Shown: positions 1-8,916, numbered from the stretch's first letter. The stretch: 64,000 bases of DNA from DASYTH01 sp036002505 (GCF_036002505.1 NZ_DASYTH010000122.1:1-64000); one strand, 5' to 3'. Numbers and translations are program-made. The notes: generated by a model from the sequence alone, not told the origin.

Positions 1-43
1 CGCCAGCGTTCGTCCTGAGCCAGGATCAAACTCTCCAAAAAAA
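1..43 (-). rRNA. rrs: 16S ribosomal RNA, 5' end only
   Basis: Read on the minus strand, the first bases give the universal 16S 5' sequence (AGAGTTTGATCCTGGCTCAG, followed by GACGAACGCTGGCG). The gene runs off the left edge, so only about 40 nt are present. The exact mature 5' end is estimated from the usual distance to the AGAGTTTGAT block. Confidence 0.95.
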
Positions 44-411
44 CCTGACCCACAAAAGACCAACCCACAGGTCAGCCCAACTCAAAGAAACCCCAAAACG
101 AGGGATCCTTCATATAAGCTCTACTGGCTTAATCTATCGACACACTGTTGAGTTCTCAAACAACACACGCACACCCATCACACGCACGCAACGCGATCCA
201 GGGGCTTGTTACTGCCTCGAGTTTTCCCGACTCGAACTTCGTCCGAGCCAGGGACCGCCCACTCTACCACTTGCTGTGGGAGCTTGGTTCGCGGCCCCTC
301 TGCCAGCACCCGTTCCCCTGTCCGGAGCCCGTTTCGTGCTGGCGAGAAGGAAGGTTACACGGTCGCCGTCAGCCCGATCAAACCGGTATCCCCTAACGGG
401 AAAAGCGCAGG
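44..411 (-). promoter_or_regulatory. rRNA operon leader and promoter region (no gene)
   Basis: This 368-base gap lies between the 16S gene and the end of tyrS and holds no credible reading frame. On the minus strand it carries a leader rich in T/G runs just before 16S and the conserved pre-rRNA block listed separately. A possible -10 hexamer TAGAGT lies at 261-266, but no good -35 is visible upstream of it. A second candidate further up pairs TTGATC with TAACCT, 18 bp apart, near 340-385. Which is used cannot be told from sequence alone. Confidence 0.6.
128..163 (-). promoter_or_regulatory. Conserved pre-16S leader / antitermination-type element
   Basis: On the minus strand this reads TTGTTTGAGAACTCAACAGT followed by GTGTCGATAGATTAAG. 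The TTTGAGAACTCAACAGTGTG core is a hallmark of actinobacterial rRNA leaders, linked to boxA-like antitermination and precursor folding. The GAGAACTC inner part is palindromic. It sits about 85 nt upstream of 16S. Confidence 0.7.
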
Positions 412-1695
412 TCAGGCAACCACTTCCACGCCCGCGGTGCTGCGCTTGCCCCGGCGCAGCACCAACCACTTCCCGTGCAGCAGGTCGCCCTCCGTCGGCC
501 GCCAGTCCTCGGCGGTCACCTTCGCGTTGTTCACGTAGGCACCGCCCTCGTTGACCGTGCGGCGAGCCGCGCCCCGGCTGTCCGCGAGCCCGGCGGTGAC
601 CAGCAGATCGACGATCGTGGGCTGCTCGGCCAGCCGAGCGGTCCCGGTCGGCGCCTCGGCCATGGCCGCGTCCAGCGTGGCGGCGTCCAGCTCGCGCAGT
701 TCGCCCCGCCCGAACAGGGCCTGGCTCGCCGCGATCACCTGCCGGGTCTCGCGCTCACCGTGCACCAGCGTGGTGAACTCCCCGGCCAGCCGGCGCTGGG
801 CGGCCCGCAACTGCGGCTTCTCCGCCGTGGACACGGCCAGCTCGTCGATCTCCTCCCGGGTGAGGAACGTGAACATGCGCAGGTACCGCAACGCGTCCTC
901 GTCGCCGGCGTTGACGAAGTACTGGTACCACGCGTACGGCGAGGTCATCACCGGGTCGAGCCAGACGTTCCCGCCGCCGGTGGACTTGCCGAACTTCTTC
1001 CCGTCGGAATCGGTGACCAGGGGCAAGGTCAGCGCGTGCACCGCGATTCCGTCGACCCGGCGGACCAGGTCCACCCCGGAGATGATGTTGCCCCACTGGT
1101 CGGCGCCGCCGACCTGCAGCCGGCACTCGTGCCGGCGCCGCAGCTGCAGGTAGTCGTTGGCCTGCAACAACATGTAGCTGAACTCGGTGTAGGAGATGCC
1201 GTCCGACTCGAGCCGCCGTCTGATCGTGTCCCGGGCCAGCATCACGTTGACCGAGAAGTGCTTGCCGATGTCCCGCAGGAACGTGGTGACCGGTAGGTCG
1301 GCCGTCCAGGTCACGTTGTTCTCCACCAGCGCTCCGGCCGGCGAGGCGTCGAAGTCGACGAACCGCTCGAGCTGGCCCCGGATCCGTTCGGTCCACTCGG
1401 CGACCGTGTCCAGGGACTGCATGGCCCGCTCGCCGACCTCGCGGGGGTCGCCGACCAGCCCGGTGGCGCCACCGGCGAGCACGATCGGCCGGTGCCCGGC
1501 GCGCTGGAACCGGCGCAGCCCGAGCAGCGGGATCATGTGCCCGGCGTGCAAGCTCGGCCCGGTCGGGTCGAACCCGGCGTACAGCGTGATCGGCCCGGCG
1601 TCCAGGTCCCGGCGCAACGCGTCGAGATCGGTCGACTGCGCGATCAGCCCGCGCCAGCTCAGCTCGTCGAGAATGTGTTCGGCCACGAATGTCAT
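412..1695 (-). CDS. tyrS: Tyrosyl-tRNA synthetase
   Basis: A 427-residue class I aminoacyl-tRNA synthetase that charges tRNA-Tyr in the cytoplasm. The HIGH-type motif is HAGH at residues 50-53, the tyrosine-site block GGADQWGN is at 196-203 and the KMSKS-type loop is KFGKS at 234-238. The last ~65 residues have the look of an S4 RNA-binding domain. Length matches the bacterial TyrRS family. It starts with ATG 39 nt after mpg and is probably the last gene of an MFS-mpg-tyrS transcript that runs toward the rRNA operon. The mpg-tyrS-rrs neighbourhood is the same as in mycobacteria (established knowledge, from memory). Confidence 0.97.
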   Translation of the reverse strand: MTFVAEHILDELSWRGLIAQSTDLDALRRDLDAGPITLYAGFDPTGPSLHAGHMIPLLGLRRFQRAGHRPIVLAGGATGLVGDPREVGERAMQSLDTVAEWTERIRGQLERFVDFDASPAGALVENNVTWTADLPVTTFLRDIGKHFSVNVMLARDTIRRRLESDGISYTEFSYMLLQANDYLQLRRRHECRLQVGGADQWGNIISGVDLVRRVDGIAVHALTLPLVTDSDGKKFGKSTGGGNVWLDPVMTSPYAWYQYFVNAGDEDALRYLRMFTFLTREEIDELAVSTAEKPQLRAAQRRLAGEFTTLVHGERETRQVIAASQALFGRGELRELDAATLDAAMAEAPTGTARLAEQPTIVDLLVTAGLADSRGAARRTVNEGGAYVNNAKVTAEDWRPTEGDLLHGKWLVLRRGKRSTAGVEVVA

Positions 1696-1734
1696 CTTCC
1701 CGCACCGAATCCAGCGGGTTTCGGTGGATGCCGG

Positions 1735-2388
1735 CTATGCCGGCGAGGATGACCCGCGCCGTTTGCCGCCGCGGCGGTAGGTGCTGACGGACGTGGAGCT
1801 GTTGAGCCAGAAGCGCCAGGGGACGTCCACGGCGACGGCGACGCCGACGCGGGGGCCGACGTGGATCTCGTGATCCGCCACCGGGTTCCCGGCCAACAGC
1901 CGCACCGGGGAGCCGGGGTCGGTGAGGTCCACGCCGTTGTGGTCGCGGTCCAGGCCGAGCACGCCGGTGAGCCGGGCCGGGCCCTTGGCCAACTCGGCGG
2001 TGCTGCGCGCGCCCGGGCGCCGGAGGGCGGCAACGTCCACTCCGGACACGACCTCGCCGGCGCGGAGCAGCACCGCGCCCGGCACGCCGTCGGTCAACGA
2101 CACCACGTTGGCGCAGAAATGCATGCCGTAGACGAAGTACACGTACAGGTGGCCGGCCGGGCCGAACATCACCTCGTTGCGCGCGGTCCGGCCGCGGTAG
2201 CAGTGGGAGGCCGGGTCGTCGCCGCCGCGGTACGCCTCGACCTCGGTGAGCCGGACACCGACGACCCCCTCGGGTAACTCCGACTCGAGCACGCAACCGA
2301 GCAGAAACTTCGCCGCGTCAACAGGGTCGACCGCCAGCTCCTGCCGGGTGAGCTGCCGGCCGGGCGGCGCTTCACCGGCAACGGACAC
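1735..2388 (-). CDS. mpg: DNA-3-methyladenine glycosylase (AAG/Mpg family)
   Basis: A monofunctional base-excision glycosylase that removes alkylated purines. The protein (~217 residues from a GTG start) has the AAG-family block LTEVEAY, where Glu51 corresponds to the catalytic Glu of human AAG. Next come SHCYRGRTARN and the LYVYFVYGMHFCANVV strand. Length fits the family (~200). An in-frame upstream extension reaches 2478 but would lie inside the MFS gene and shows no family similarity, so the GTG at 2388 just after the MFS stop is preferred; its ribosome site is weak. It lies between an exporter gene and tyrS on the same strand. Confidence 0.9.
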   Translation of the reverse strand: MSVAGEAPPGRQLTRQELAVDPVDAAKFLLGCVLESELPEGVVGVRLTEVEAYRGGDDPASHCYRGRTARNEVMFGPAGHLYVYFVYGMHFCANVVSLTDGVPGAVLLRAGEVVSGVDVAALRRPGARSTAELAKGPARLTGVLGLDRDHNGVDLTDPGSPVRLLAGNPVADHEIHVGPRVGVAVAVDVPWRFWLNSSTSVSTYRRGGKRRGSSSPA

Positions 2389-2398
2389 GACGCCGAGC

Positions 2399-3637
2399 CT
2401 ATACGGTGACCGGCGTTTGCCGTTCCGCCGTGGCCGCCGGCAGGTACAGCGGTGCGGCCAGAGCCAGCACCACCGCACCGGTCACGATCGCGGTGCTGAC
2501 GGAGGTCGCGGTGGCGAGCGCGGTCAGCAGGATCAGGCCGAGCGCGCTGGCCGGCTGGCTGATCATCGAGTTGACCGACAGCACGGTCGAGCGGTGCGCG
2601 GCGGACACCTCGCGGTGCAGCAACGTGCTGTGGACCGGGTTGCTCGCACCGTGGACCAGGTAGGCCGCGAGGTATCCGGTCAGCACGCCGGCCGGTCCGG
2701 CGAGCAGGCCCATGCCGAGCACGGCGACGCCCTGCCCGATCCGCAACACGCCCGCGGTGACCGCGACGCCGATCCGGGCGCTCAGCAGCGGCACGAGGGC
2801 GGCACCCAGGGCGGAGACCAGCCACGCCGCGGAGCCGGCCGGACCGGTGATCGCTGCGGCCTCCCGCGGGCCACCGACCAGCTCGGCCAGCCGCACCGGC
2901 ATGAGCTGCTCGAAGGTCACCATGCCGAAGCCCCAGCACAACTCCACCGCGACCAGGGCCAGCAGGACCTTGGACCGCCGGACCACCCGGACGCCGTCGG
3001 CCACCACCCCGGGCACCTCGCGCACCGATGCCAGCAGGGTGCGCCGATGTGCTCGCACGGGCTCACGCACCAGCAGCGCGACGGCGACGAGGCCGATCAG
3101 TTGCACAATGAGACCCAGAAGGATCGGTTGCACCAGAATGGGAATCCCGGGTAACCGGATCCAGGCGACGATTCCACCGGTGACCAGCGCACCCGCGCCG
3201 ATCGACACGCCGGTCACCGCGCCGCCCGCGCCGAGCCCCCGCTCCAGTTTGGCGTTCGGATCGGCGGCCAGCGTGGTGTCGACGTACCAGGACTCCAGCG
3301 GCCCGCTGTCCAACGCCCGGAACACGCCCTGCAGCACGGCGACCGTCGCGAACATCGCGAACGTGTGAGCCACCGCCACGAGGCCCATCGACACGAGCGC
3401 GACCGCGCCGGCGAGCAGCAGCACCGGACGGCGGCCCCACGAGTCGGACAGGCCACCGGTCGGCAGCTCCAGCGCCAGGACCACGAAGCCCTGCAACGAG
3501 AACGCGAGCCCGGCCTGGGCCAGCGTCAGCCCCCGGTCCAGGGGCAGCAGGACGGTGATCGGCACCCACAGCCCGACCGGTAACCAGCGCAGCGCCAGCA
3601 ACACCAGGTACCGTCGCCGGACCTGCCGCGGCGTCAC
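2399..3637 (-). CDS. MFS transporter
   Basis: A ~412-residue major facilitator superfamily protein with about 12 hydrophobic segments. The loop GLSDSWGRRPVLL, after the second transmembrane segment, is the classic MFS motif A (GxxxDxxGRR). The substrate cannot be read from sequence; a drug or metabolite exporter is the usual role for a carrier encoded beside a small repressor. The GTG start at 3637 overlaps the stop of the upstream regulator (GTGA), which implies translational coupling; an in-frame ATG at 3649 is the alternative. It is probably controlled by the repressor through the operators at 4222-4268. Confidence 0.85.
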   Translation of the reverse strand: MTPRQVRRRYLVLLALRWLPVGLWVPITVLLPLDRGLTLAQAGLAFSLQGFVVLALELPTGGLSDSWGRRPVLLLAGAVALVSMGLVAVAHTFAMFATVAVLQGVFRALDSGPLESWYVDTTLAADPNAKLERGLGAGGAVTGVSIGAGALVTGGIVAWIRLPGIPILVQPILLGLIVQLIGLVAVALLVREPVRAHRRTLLASVREVPGVVADGVRVVRRSKVLLALVAVELCWGFGMVTFEQLMPVRLAELVGGPREAAAITGPAGSAAWLVSALGAALVPLLSARIGVAVTAGVLRIGQGVAVLGMGLLAGPAGVLTGYLAAYLVHGASNPVHSTLLHREVSAAHRSTVLSVNSMISQPASALGLILLTALATATSVSTAIVTGAVVLALAAPLYLPAATAERQTPVTV

Positions 3638-4218
3638 GACTCCGCCCATTCGGTCGGCTCGGTCGGCAGCGCCTGCCAGTACACCGAGATCCGCCGTCGC
3701 CCCTCCACGGCCTCGGCCTCAGCGCGCGCGGCATGCCGCCTGATCACCTCCTCCAACTCGGCCGTCAGCTCCCGCACCTGCCCGGGGCTCAGGGTGAGCA
3801 GGAAGTCGGACATTTCGAGGGCGTCGCGCCACTCGAGTGGCCAGCCGGCGCGGACCTCCTCCCAGCGCCCGACCATGTCCAGGTAGATCCGCCAGTGGTG
3901 CTGCCGCAGCCAGTTCGACGCCGCACGCCCGTCCGGGTCGCCCTCGACGTCGGCCTCCCGCCAGCCGTGGGACCCCTGGGCGGCGGCCCAGTAGCGTTCC
4001 TTGCCGCGCCCCGCGCCAGTCTCCTCGACCAGCCCTACCTCGGCGAGCTTGCGCAGGTGGTAGCTGGTGGCGCCGGTGTTGGTCGCCAGCCGGACGGCCA
4101 GGGTGGTCGCCGTGGCGGCCCCGTGCAGCCGCAGCTCGCTCAGTAGGCGCGACCGCAGCGGATGGGCGAGCACGCGCAGGGCGTGGCTGTCGAGCTGGAG
4201 ATGTTCGGGTCGTCCCAT
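3634..4218 (-). CDS. ArsR-type winged-helix transcriptional regulator
   Basis: A 194-residue cytoplasmic repressor-type protein. Residues ~5-80 form an ArsR-like winged helix: ALRVLAHPLRSRLLSELRLH, then a recognition region with TSYHLRKLAEVGLVEE. The C-terminal ~100 residues are charged and helical and probably form the dimer or ligand domain. An ATG at 4239 is in frame, but it would place the first operator palindrome inside the coding region, so ATG 4218 is chosen. Its stop overlaps the MFS start, so the pair is one unit, probably autorepressed. The ligand is unknown. Confidence 0.85.
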   Translation of the reverse strand: MGRPEHLQLDSHALRVLAHPLRSRLLSELRLHGAATATTLAVRLATNTGATSYHLRKLAEVGLVEETGAGRGKERYWAAAQGSHGWREADVEGDPDGRAASNWLRQHHWRIYLDMVGRWEEVRAGWPLEWRDALEMSDFLLTLSPGQVRELTAELEEVIRRHAARAEAEAVEGRRRISVYWQALPTEPTEWAES

Positions 4219-4221
4219 GCG

Positions 4222-4268
4222 TGCACAATAACTGTGCATGGAACCTATGCACAGCTATTGTGCATAGG
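4222..4268. promoter_or_regulatory. Paired palindromic operators for the winged-helix repressor
   Basis: Two related palindromes, centres 26 bp apart. The first is TGCACA-N5-TGTGCA at 4222-4238. The second is a perfect 10-bp inverted repeat, CCTATGCACA-N5-TGTGCATAGG, at 4244-4268. They lie directly upstream of the regulator start and immediately after the VOC stop codon. Position and dyad symmetry fit an autoregulatory operator. Binding by this regulator is inference. Confidence 0.7.
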
Positions 4269-4270
4269 TC

Positions 4271-4882
4271 CTATGACAGCTCCACCTCACCAGCGGGAGT
4301 ACGGAGCACGGCGCGCAAGGCCGGCCGCGGGCCCTCGGTCACGGGAAGCGAGACGCCGAGCGCGGCCAGCTTGGCGCTGATCAGATCGGGTCGCGGGTGC
4401 ACGCCGCCGAACGACAGCAACTCGGCACCGGGCGCCGCGCCAGCGGACGGATGCGGCGAGTCACCCCAGTCGATGAGGAACGGCACCACGCCGTCACCAC
4501 TGTCCGGCTCGGGGTAGGCCAGCCGCCACTCGAGCAGCACCCCGTCCTCCCGGCGGCGGGACATGGACCTGATCTCCCCCGGGTCGTAGCCGGCGGCGCG
4601 GGCCCGCTCCACCGCGCCGGCCAGGTCGGAGACCCGCACCGCCCAGGTCGCCAGGCGTGGCTCGGTCAGCCCGGCAAGACCGAACGGCGGGGTGTGCGCC
4701 GGCGCGTCCGGGTCCGGCCCGAGCACCTCGAGGTAGGCACCGGAGCCAATCGCGGCAAGGAAGTTCATGGTGCCGAGGCCGACGTGCCGGCCGCCCGCGG
4801 TGAGCTCGACGCCCAGCCGGCGGCCGAGGTCGCGCACGGTCGGGGCGAGCTCCGGGGTGGCGTAGACCAGGTGATCGATCAC
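4271..4882 (-). CDS. VOC superfamily (glyoxalase-like) protein
   Basis: A ~203-residue protein of the vicinal-oxygen-chelate fold, Glyoxalase_3-like subgroup. It opens with IDHLVYATPEL, typical of these proteins (first strand with a metal-ligand His), and continues with ELTAGGRHVGLGTMNFLAAI and an AYLEVLGPDPDAP block carrying a possible metal-ligand Glu. The reaction is unknown. Its GTG start overlaps the argH stop (GTGA), so it is read as the ninth gene of the arginine transcript, although no role in arginine synthesis is known for this family. A TAG stop sits 3 nt before the repressor's operators. Confidence 0.8.
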   Translation of the reverse strand: MIDHLVYATPELAPTVRDLGRRLGVELTAGGRHVGLGTMNFLAAIGSGAYLEVLGPDPDAPAHTPPFGLAGLTEPRLATWAVRVSDLAGAVERARAAGYDPGEIRSMSRRREDGVLLEWRLAYPEPDSGDGVVPFLIDWGDSPHPSAGAAPGAELLSFGGVHPRPDLISAKLAALGVSLPVTEGPRPALRAVLRTPAGEVELS

Positions 4883-6288
4883 CCGGCGGCCCACGCGCGG
4901 AGCTCGGTGAGCACGGCCTCGACGCGGTCCCGCTGCTCGGCGACCCGGGCCGGGGCGGTGCCGCCGTAGGCGTCCCGGGACGAGATCGAGCCCTCGACCG
5001 TGAGCACGTCGCGGACCTCGGGCGACAGGGCGGCGTGGATGCCGGCAAGTTCGTCGTCGGTCAGGTCGTCCAGGCCGGCGCCGCGGGACTCGGCGAGGCG
5101 GACGCTGGAGCCGGCCGCCTCGTGCGCCACCCGGAACGGAACTCCTTGGCGGACAAGCCATTCGGCGATGTCGGTGGCGAGGGTGAAGCCGGCCGGGGCG
5201 AGCTCGGCCATCCGGTCGGTGTCGAACCGCAGGGTGGCGAGCAGGCCGGCGAGTGCGGGGAGCAGCAGGTCGAGCTGGTCGACCGAGTCGAACAGCGGCT
5301 CCTTGTCCTCCTGGAGGTCCCGGTTGTAGGCCAGCGGTTGGGCCTTCAAGGTGGCGAGCAGGCCGGTCAGGTTGCCGATCAGGCGGCCGGACTTGCCGCG
5401 GGTCAGCTCGGCGACATCCGGGTTCTTCTTCTGCGGCATGATCGAGCTGCCGGTGGCCCAGGCGTCGTCGAGCACCGCGTAGCCGAACTCGGCGGTGGTC
5501 CAGATGATCACCTCTTCGGCGATCCGGGACAGGTCGACGCCGAGCATCGCCAGGCAGAACGCGATCTCGGCGGCGAAGTCCCGGGACGCGGTGCCGTCGA
5601 TGGAGTTCTCCACCGGGGCGGCGAAACCCAGCTCCGCGGCGACCGCAGCGGGGTCGAGCCCGAGCGAGGAGCCGGCCAGCGCGCCGGAGCCGTACGGCGA
5701 GACGGCCGCGCGGCGGTCCCAGTCGCGCAGCCGGTCCACGTCCCGCAGCAGCGCCTGCACGTGCGCCAGCAGGTGGTGGGCGAGCAGCACCGGCTGGGCG
5801 TGCTGCAGGTGCGTGCGGCCGGGCAGCGCCGCATCCGGATGCCGCTTCGCTTGCGCCACCAGCGAATCCGCCACGTCCAGAACGCCGGCCACGACGCGGC
5901 GGGCGGCGTCGCGCAGGTACATCCGGAACAGCGTCGCGATCTGATCGTTGCGCGAGCGCCCGGCCCGCAGCTTCCCGCCGAGGTCCGCCCCTGCCCGCTC
6001 GAGCAGCCCCCGCTCCAGCGCCGTGTGCACGTCCTCGTCATCGGGCGACGGGGCGAACGCGCCGGACGCCACATCGGCGGCGAGGGTATCCAGCGCGGAC
6101 AGCATGGCCTTCAGCTCGTCGTCGGTGAGGAGCTTCGCCCGGTGCAGCACCCGGGTGTGCGCCCGCGAGCCGGCGATGTCGTACGGCGCGAGCCGCCAGT
6201 CGAAATGCGTCGACACCGACAGCGCCGCCAGCGCGCCGGCCGGCCCGGAGTCGAACCGGCCGCCCCACAGCTGCACGGGCTCACCCAT
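4879..6288 (-). CDS. argH: Argininosuccinate lyase
   Basis: The last step of arginine synthesis: argininosuccinate to arginine and fumarate. The 469-residue protein belongs to the fumarase/aspartase superfamily and has the signature loop GSSIMPQKKNPD around residue 280, including the catalytic Ser of the flexible loop. Length is normal. ATG 6288 overlaps the argG stop as TGATG; a GTG one codon upstream is possible. It is the last arg gene of the operon and is translationally coupled to argG. Confidence 0.97.
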   Translation of the reverse strand: MGEPVQLWGGRFDSGPAGALAALSVSTHFDWRLAPYDIAGSRAHTRVLHRAKLLTDDELKAMLSALDTLAADVASGAFAPSPDDEDVHTALERGLLERAGADLGGKLRAGRSRNDQIATLFRMYLRDAARRVVAGVLDVADSLVAQAKRHPDAALPGRTHLQHAQPVLLAHHLLAHVQALLRDVDRLRDWDRRAAVSPYGSGALAGSSLGLDPAAVAAELGFAAPVENSIDGTASRDFAAEIAFCLAMLGVDLSRIAEEVIIWTTAEFGYAVLDDAWATGSSIMPQKKNPDVAELTRGKSGRLIGNLTGLLATLKAQPLAYNRDLQEDKEPLFDSVDQLDLLLPALAGLLATLRFDTDRMAELAPAGFTLATDIAEWLVRQGVPFRVAHEAAGSSVRLAESRGAGLDDLTDDELAGIHAALSPEVRDVLTVEGSISSRDAYGGTAPARVAEQRDRVEAVLTELRAWAAG

Positions 6289-7484
6289 CACTTGGCCAGG
6301 TCGCGCTTGGCGGCGATCTTGCTGGGCAGGCCCCAGAGCTGCACGAAGCCCTTGGCCAGGGACTGGTCGAAGGAGTCGCCGGCGTCGTAGGTGGCCAGGT
6401 TGAAGTCGTACAGCGACTGCTCACTGCGCCGCCCGGTGACCACCGCGTTGCCGCCGCACAGGGTGAGCCGGACCTCGCCGCTGACGTGCTCCTGGGTCTT
6501 CGCGACGAACCCGTCGAGCGCGTTCTTCAACGGGGAGAACCAGAGCCCGTCGTAGACCAGCTCGCCCCAGCGCTGCTCCACCGACCGCTTGAACCGGGCC
6601 AGATCCCGCTCCACGGTGACGTTCTCCAGCTCCTGGTGCGCGGTGATCAGCGCGATGGCGCCCGGTGCCTCGTAGACCTCGCGCGACTTGATGCCCACCA
6701 GCCGGTCCTCGACCAAGTCGATGCGCCCCACGCCATGCGCGCCCGCCCGCCGGTTGAGCTGCTGGATGGCCTGCAGCATCGTCACCGTCTCGCCGTCGAT
6801 GGCCACCGGGACGCCCCGGTCGAACGTGATCACCAGCTCGTCCGGCGCCTGCCAGGCGGTCGGGTCCTGGGTGTAGGAGTAGACGTCCTTGGTCGGCGCG
6901 TTCCACAGGTCCTCGAGGAACCCGGTTTCCACGGCCCGGCCCCAGACGTTCTGGTCGATGGAGAACGGCGACTTCTTGGACACCTCGATCGGCAGGCGGC
7001 GCTCCTCGGCCCAGGCGATGGCCTTCTCCCGGGTCCAGGCGTAGTCCCGGACCGGGGCGACCACCTTCAGCTCGGGGGACAGCGCGCCGATGCCGACCTC
7101 GAACCGCACCTGGTCGTTGCCTTTGCCGGTGCAGCCGTGCGCGACCGTGCCGGCGCCGTGGTAGCGGGCGGCCTCCACCAGGTGCTTGGCGATCAGCGGC
7201 CGGGACAGCGCCGACACCAGCGGGTAGCGGTCCATGTAGAGCGCGTTGGCCTGCAGCGCCGGCAGGCAGTAGCCCTCGGCGAACTCGTCGCGCGCGTCGG
7301 TGACCACCGCCTCCACGGCCCCGCAGTCCAGCGCGCGCTTGCGGATCGTGTCAAGATCCTCGCCGCCCTGGCCGACGTCAACCGCCACGGCGACCACCTC
7401 GGCGCCGGTCTCCTCGGCGATCCAGCCGATCGCCACCGAGGTATCCAGGCCGCCCGAGTAGGCCAGCACGATCCGCTCGGTCAT
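6288..7484 (-). CDS. argG: Argininosuccinate synthase
   Basis: Joins citrulline and aspartate using ATP to give argininosuccinate. The 398-residue protein begins with the PP-loop ATP site AYSGGLDTS (residues ~8-16) and carries the family block HGCTGKGNDQVRFE. Length is typical. The start ATG overlaps the argR stop (TGATG). It lies between argR and argH, so repressor and target enzymes share one transcript. Confidence 0.97.
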   Translation of the reverse strand: MTERIVLAYSGGLDTSVAIGWIAEETGAEVVAVAVDVGQGGEDLDTIRKRALDCGAVEAVVTDARDEFAEGYCLPALQANALYMDRYPLVSALSRPLIAKHLVEAARYHGAGTVAHGCTGKGNDQVRFEVGIGALSPELKVVAPVRDYAWTREKAIAWAEERRLPIEVSKKSPFSIDQNVWGRAVETGFLEDLWNAPTKDVYSYTQDPTAWQAPDELVITFDRGVPVAIDGETVTMLQAIQQLNRRAGAHGVGRIDLVEDRLVGIKSREVYEAPGAIALITAHQELENVTVERDLARFKRSVEQRWGELVYDGLWFSPLKNALDGFVAKTQEHVSGEVRLTLCGGNAVVTGRRSEQSLYDFNLATYDAGDSFDQSLAKGFVQLWGLPSKIAAKRDLAK

Positions 7485-8002
7485 CACTCACTCTCCTTCA
7501 CGTCAACGGTGGAAACCCGGACGGCCATCCCGGTGAAAAGATCGGCCAGATCCCTGCCGGACAACGGTTCTCGCGCGACGACGAGCAGGGTGTCGTCGCC
7601 GCCGATGGTGCCGACGACCTCGTGCAGGGCCGAGCGGTCGATGGCGCTGGCCAGGAACTGCGCCGCTCCCGGCGGGGTGCGCAGCACCGTGATGTTGCCC
7701 GAGTGGTCGGCGGAGACCAGCAGTTCGCCGAGCAGCCGGGTCAGCCGGGAGGTGCCGCCCTGCACGCCGCGCACCGGGCTGCCGTCCTCGGGGATCACGT
7801 AGACCGGCACTCCCCCGTCGGCCCCGCGCAGCTTCACCGCGCCGAGCTCGTCGAGGTCCCGGGACAGCGTCGCCTGGGTGACCTCGATCCCTTCCCCGGC
7901 AAGGAGTTTCGCGAGCTCGGTCTGGCTGCGGATGCCCATCGAGGTGACCAGCTCGACGATCCGCGCCTGCCGCGCCACCCGGGTCGACGCCGAGTTGGTC
8001 AT
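7484..8002 (-). CDS. argR: Arginine repressor
   Basis: A 172-residue arginine-responsive repressor. The N-terminal winged helix (residues ~8-75) contains TQATLSRDLDELGAVKL, with the SR pair typical of DNA contact in ArgR. The C-terminal oligomerisation and arginine-binding domain shows GTIGGDDTLLVV, including the acidic GD-D motif that holds arginine. It is expected to bind ARG boxes such as the one found at 13170-13183 upstream of argC, closing a feedback loop. ATG start overlaps the argF stop (ATGA). Confidence 0.96.
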   Translation of the reverse strand: MTNSASTRVARQARIVELVTSMGIRSQTELAKLLAGEGIEVTQATLSRDLDELGAVKLRGADGGVPVYVIPEDGSPVRGVQGGTSRLTRLLGELLVSADHSGNITVLRTPPGAAQFLASAIDRSALHEVVGTIGGDDTLLVVAREPLSGRDLADLFTGMAVRVSTVDVKESE

Positions 8003-8916
8003 CGGTCCGCCAACCAGGTCAGCAGCGCCTTCTGGGCGTGCAGCCGGTTCTCCGCCTCGTCCCAGACCGCGCTCTGCGGGCCGTCGAGCACCTCGTCGGT
8101 GATCTCCCAGCCGCGGTGTGCCGGCAGGCAGTGCAGCACGATCGCGTCCGGCGCGGCGCGGGCCAGCAGCTCCGCGTTGACCTGGAACGGGCGGAACGGG
8201 GTGACCCGGTCGCGGCCGTCGTTCTCCTGCCCCATCGACGTCCACGCGTCGGTGACCACGACGTGCGCGCCGTCCACCGCGGCACGCGGGTCGGTGAGCA
8301 TGACCGCGCTGCCGTCGGTCTCCTTCGCCCGGTGCTTCGCGTCGAGCAGAACCTCCTGCGGCGGGGTGAAACCGTCCGGGGTGGCCACCCGGACGTGCAG
8401 CCCGGCCGTGGCGCCGCCGAGCAGGTAGGACGGCGCCATGTTGCTGGTGCCGTCGCCGACGTAGGCCATGACCAGGCCGGCCAGCCGCCCGTGCCGCTCG
8501 CGGATGGTCTGCAGGTCGGCCAGGATCTGGCACGGGTGGAACTCGTTGGTCAGCGCGTTGACCACCGGAACCCGCGAGGCGGCCGCCATCGCGTCGATCC
8601 GGGCCTGGGCGAACGTCCGCCACACCACGAAGTCGACGTAGCGGGACAGCACCCGCGAGGTGTCCTCGATGGTCTCCTCGCGGCCGAGCTGCATGGTCCG
8701 CCCGTCGACGATCACCGGCGTCCCGCCGAGCTGGGCGATGCCGACCTCGAAGGACAGCCGGGTGCGGGTGGAGTTCTTCTCGAAGATCACCGCGACCGAC
8801 TTCCCGGCCAGCGACCGGGTGCCGAGCGGGTCCCGCTTCACCGCGGCGGCCAGGTCCAGCACGGCGGTCTGCTCGTCCGGGCTGAGGTCGTCGTCGCGCA
8901 GGAAGTGCCTAACCAC
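7999..8916 (-). CDS. argF: Ornithine carbamoyltransferase
   Basis: Transfers carbamoyl phosphate to ornithine to make citrulline. The 305-residue protein has the carbamoyl-phosphate motif STRTR (in FEKNSTRTRLSFEVG), the FHPCQ motif, and the ornithine-loop motif HCLPAHRG. An in-frame extension to 8949 exists, but a GGAGG ribosome site lies just before GTG 8916, which is therefore chosen. It overlaps the 3' end of argD by 8 nt. Confidence 0.96.
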   Translation of the reverse strand: MVRHFLRDDDLSPDEQTAVLDLAAAVKRDPLGTRSLAGKSVAVIFEKNSTRTRLSFEVGIAQLGGTPVIVDGRTMQLGREETIEDTSRVLSRYVDFVVWRTFAQARIDAMAAASRVPVVNALTNEFHPCQILADLQTIRERHGRLAGLVMAYVGDGTSNMAPSYLLGGATAGLHVRVATPDGFTPPQEVLLDAKHRAKETDGSAVMLTDPRAAVDGAHVVVTDAWTSMGQENDGRDRVTPFRPFQVNAELLARAAPDAIVLHCLPAHRGWEITDEVLDGPQSAVWDEAENRLHAQKALLTWLADR

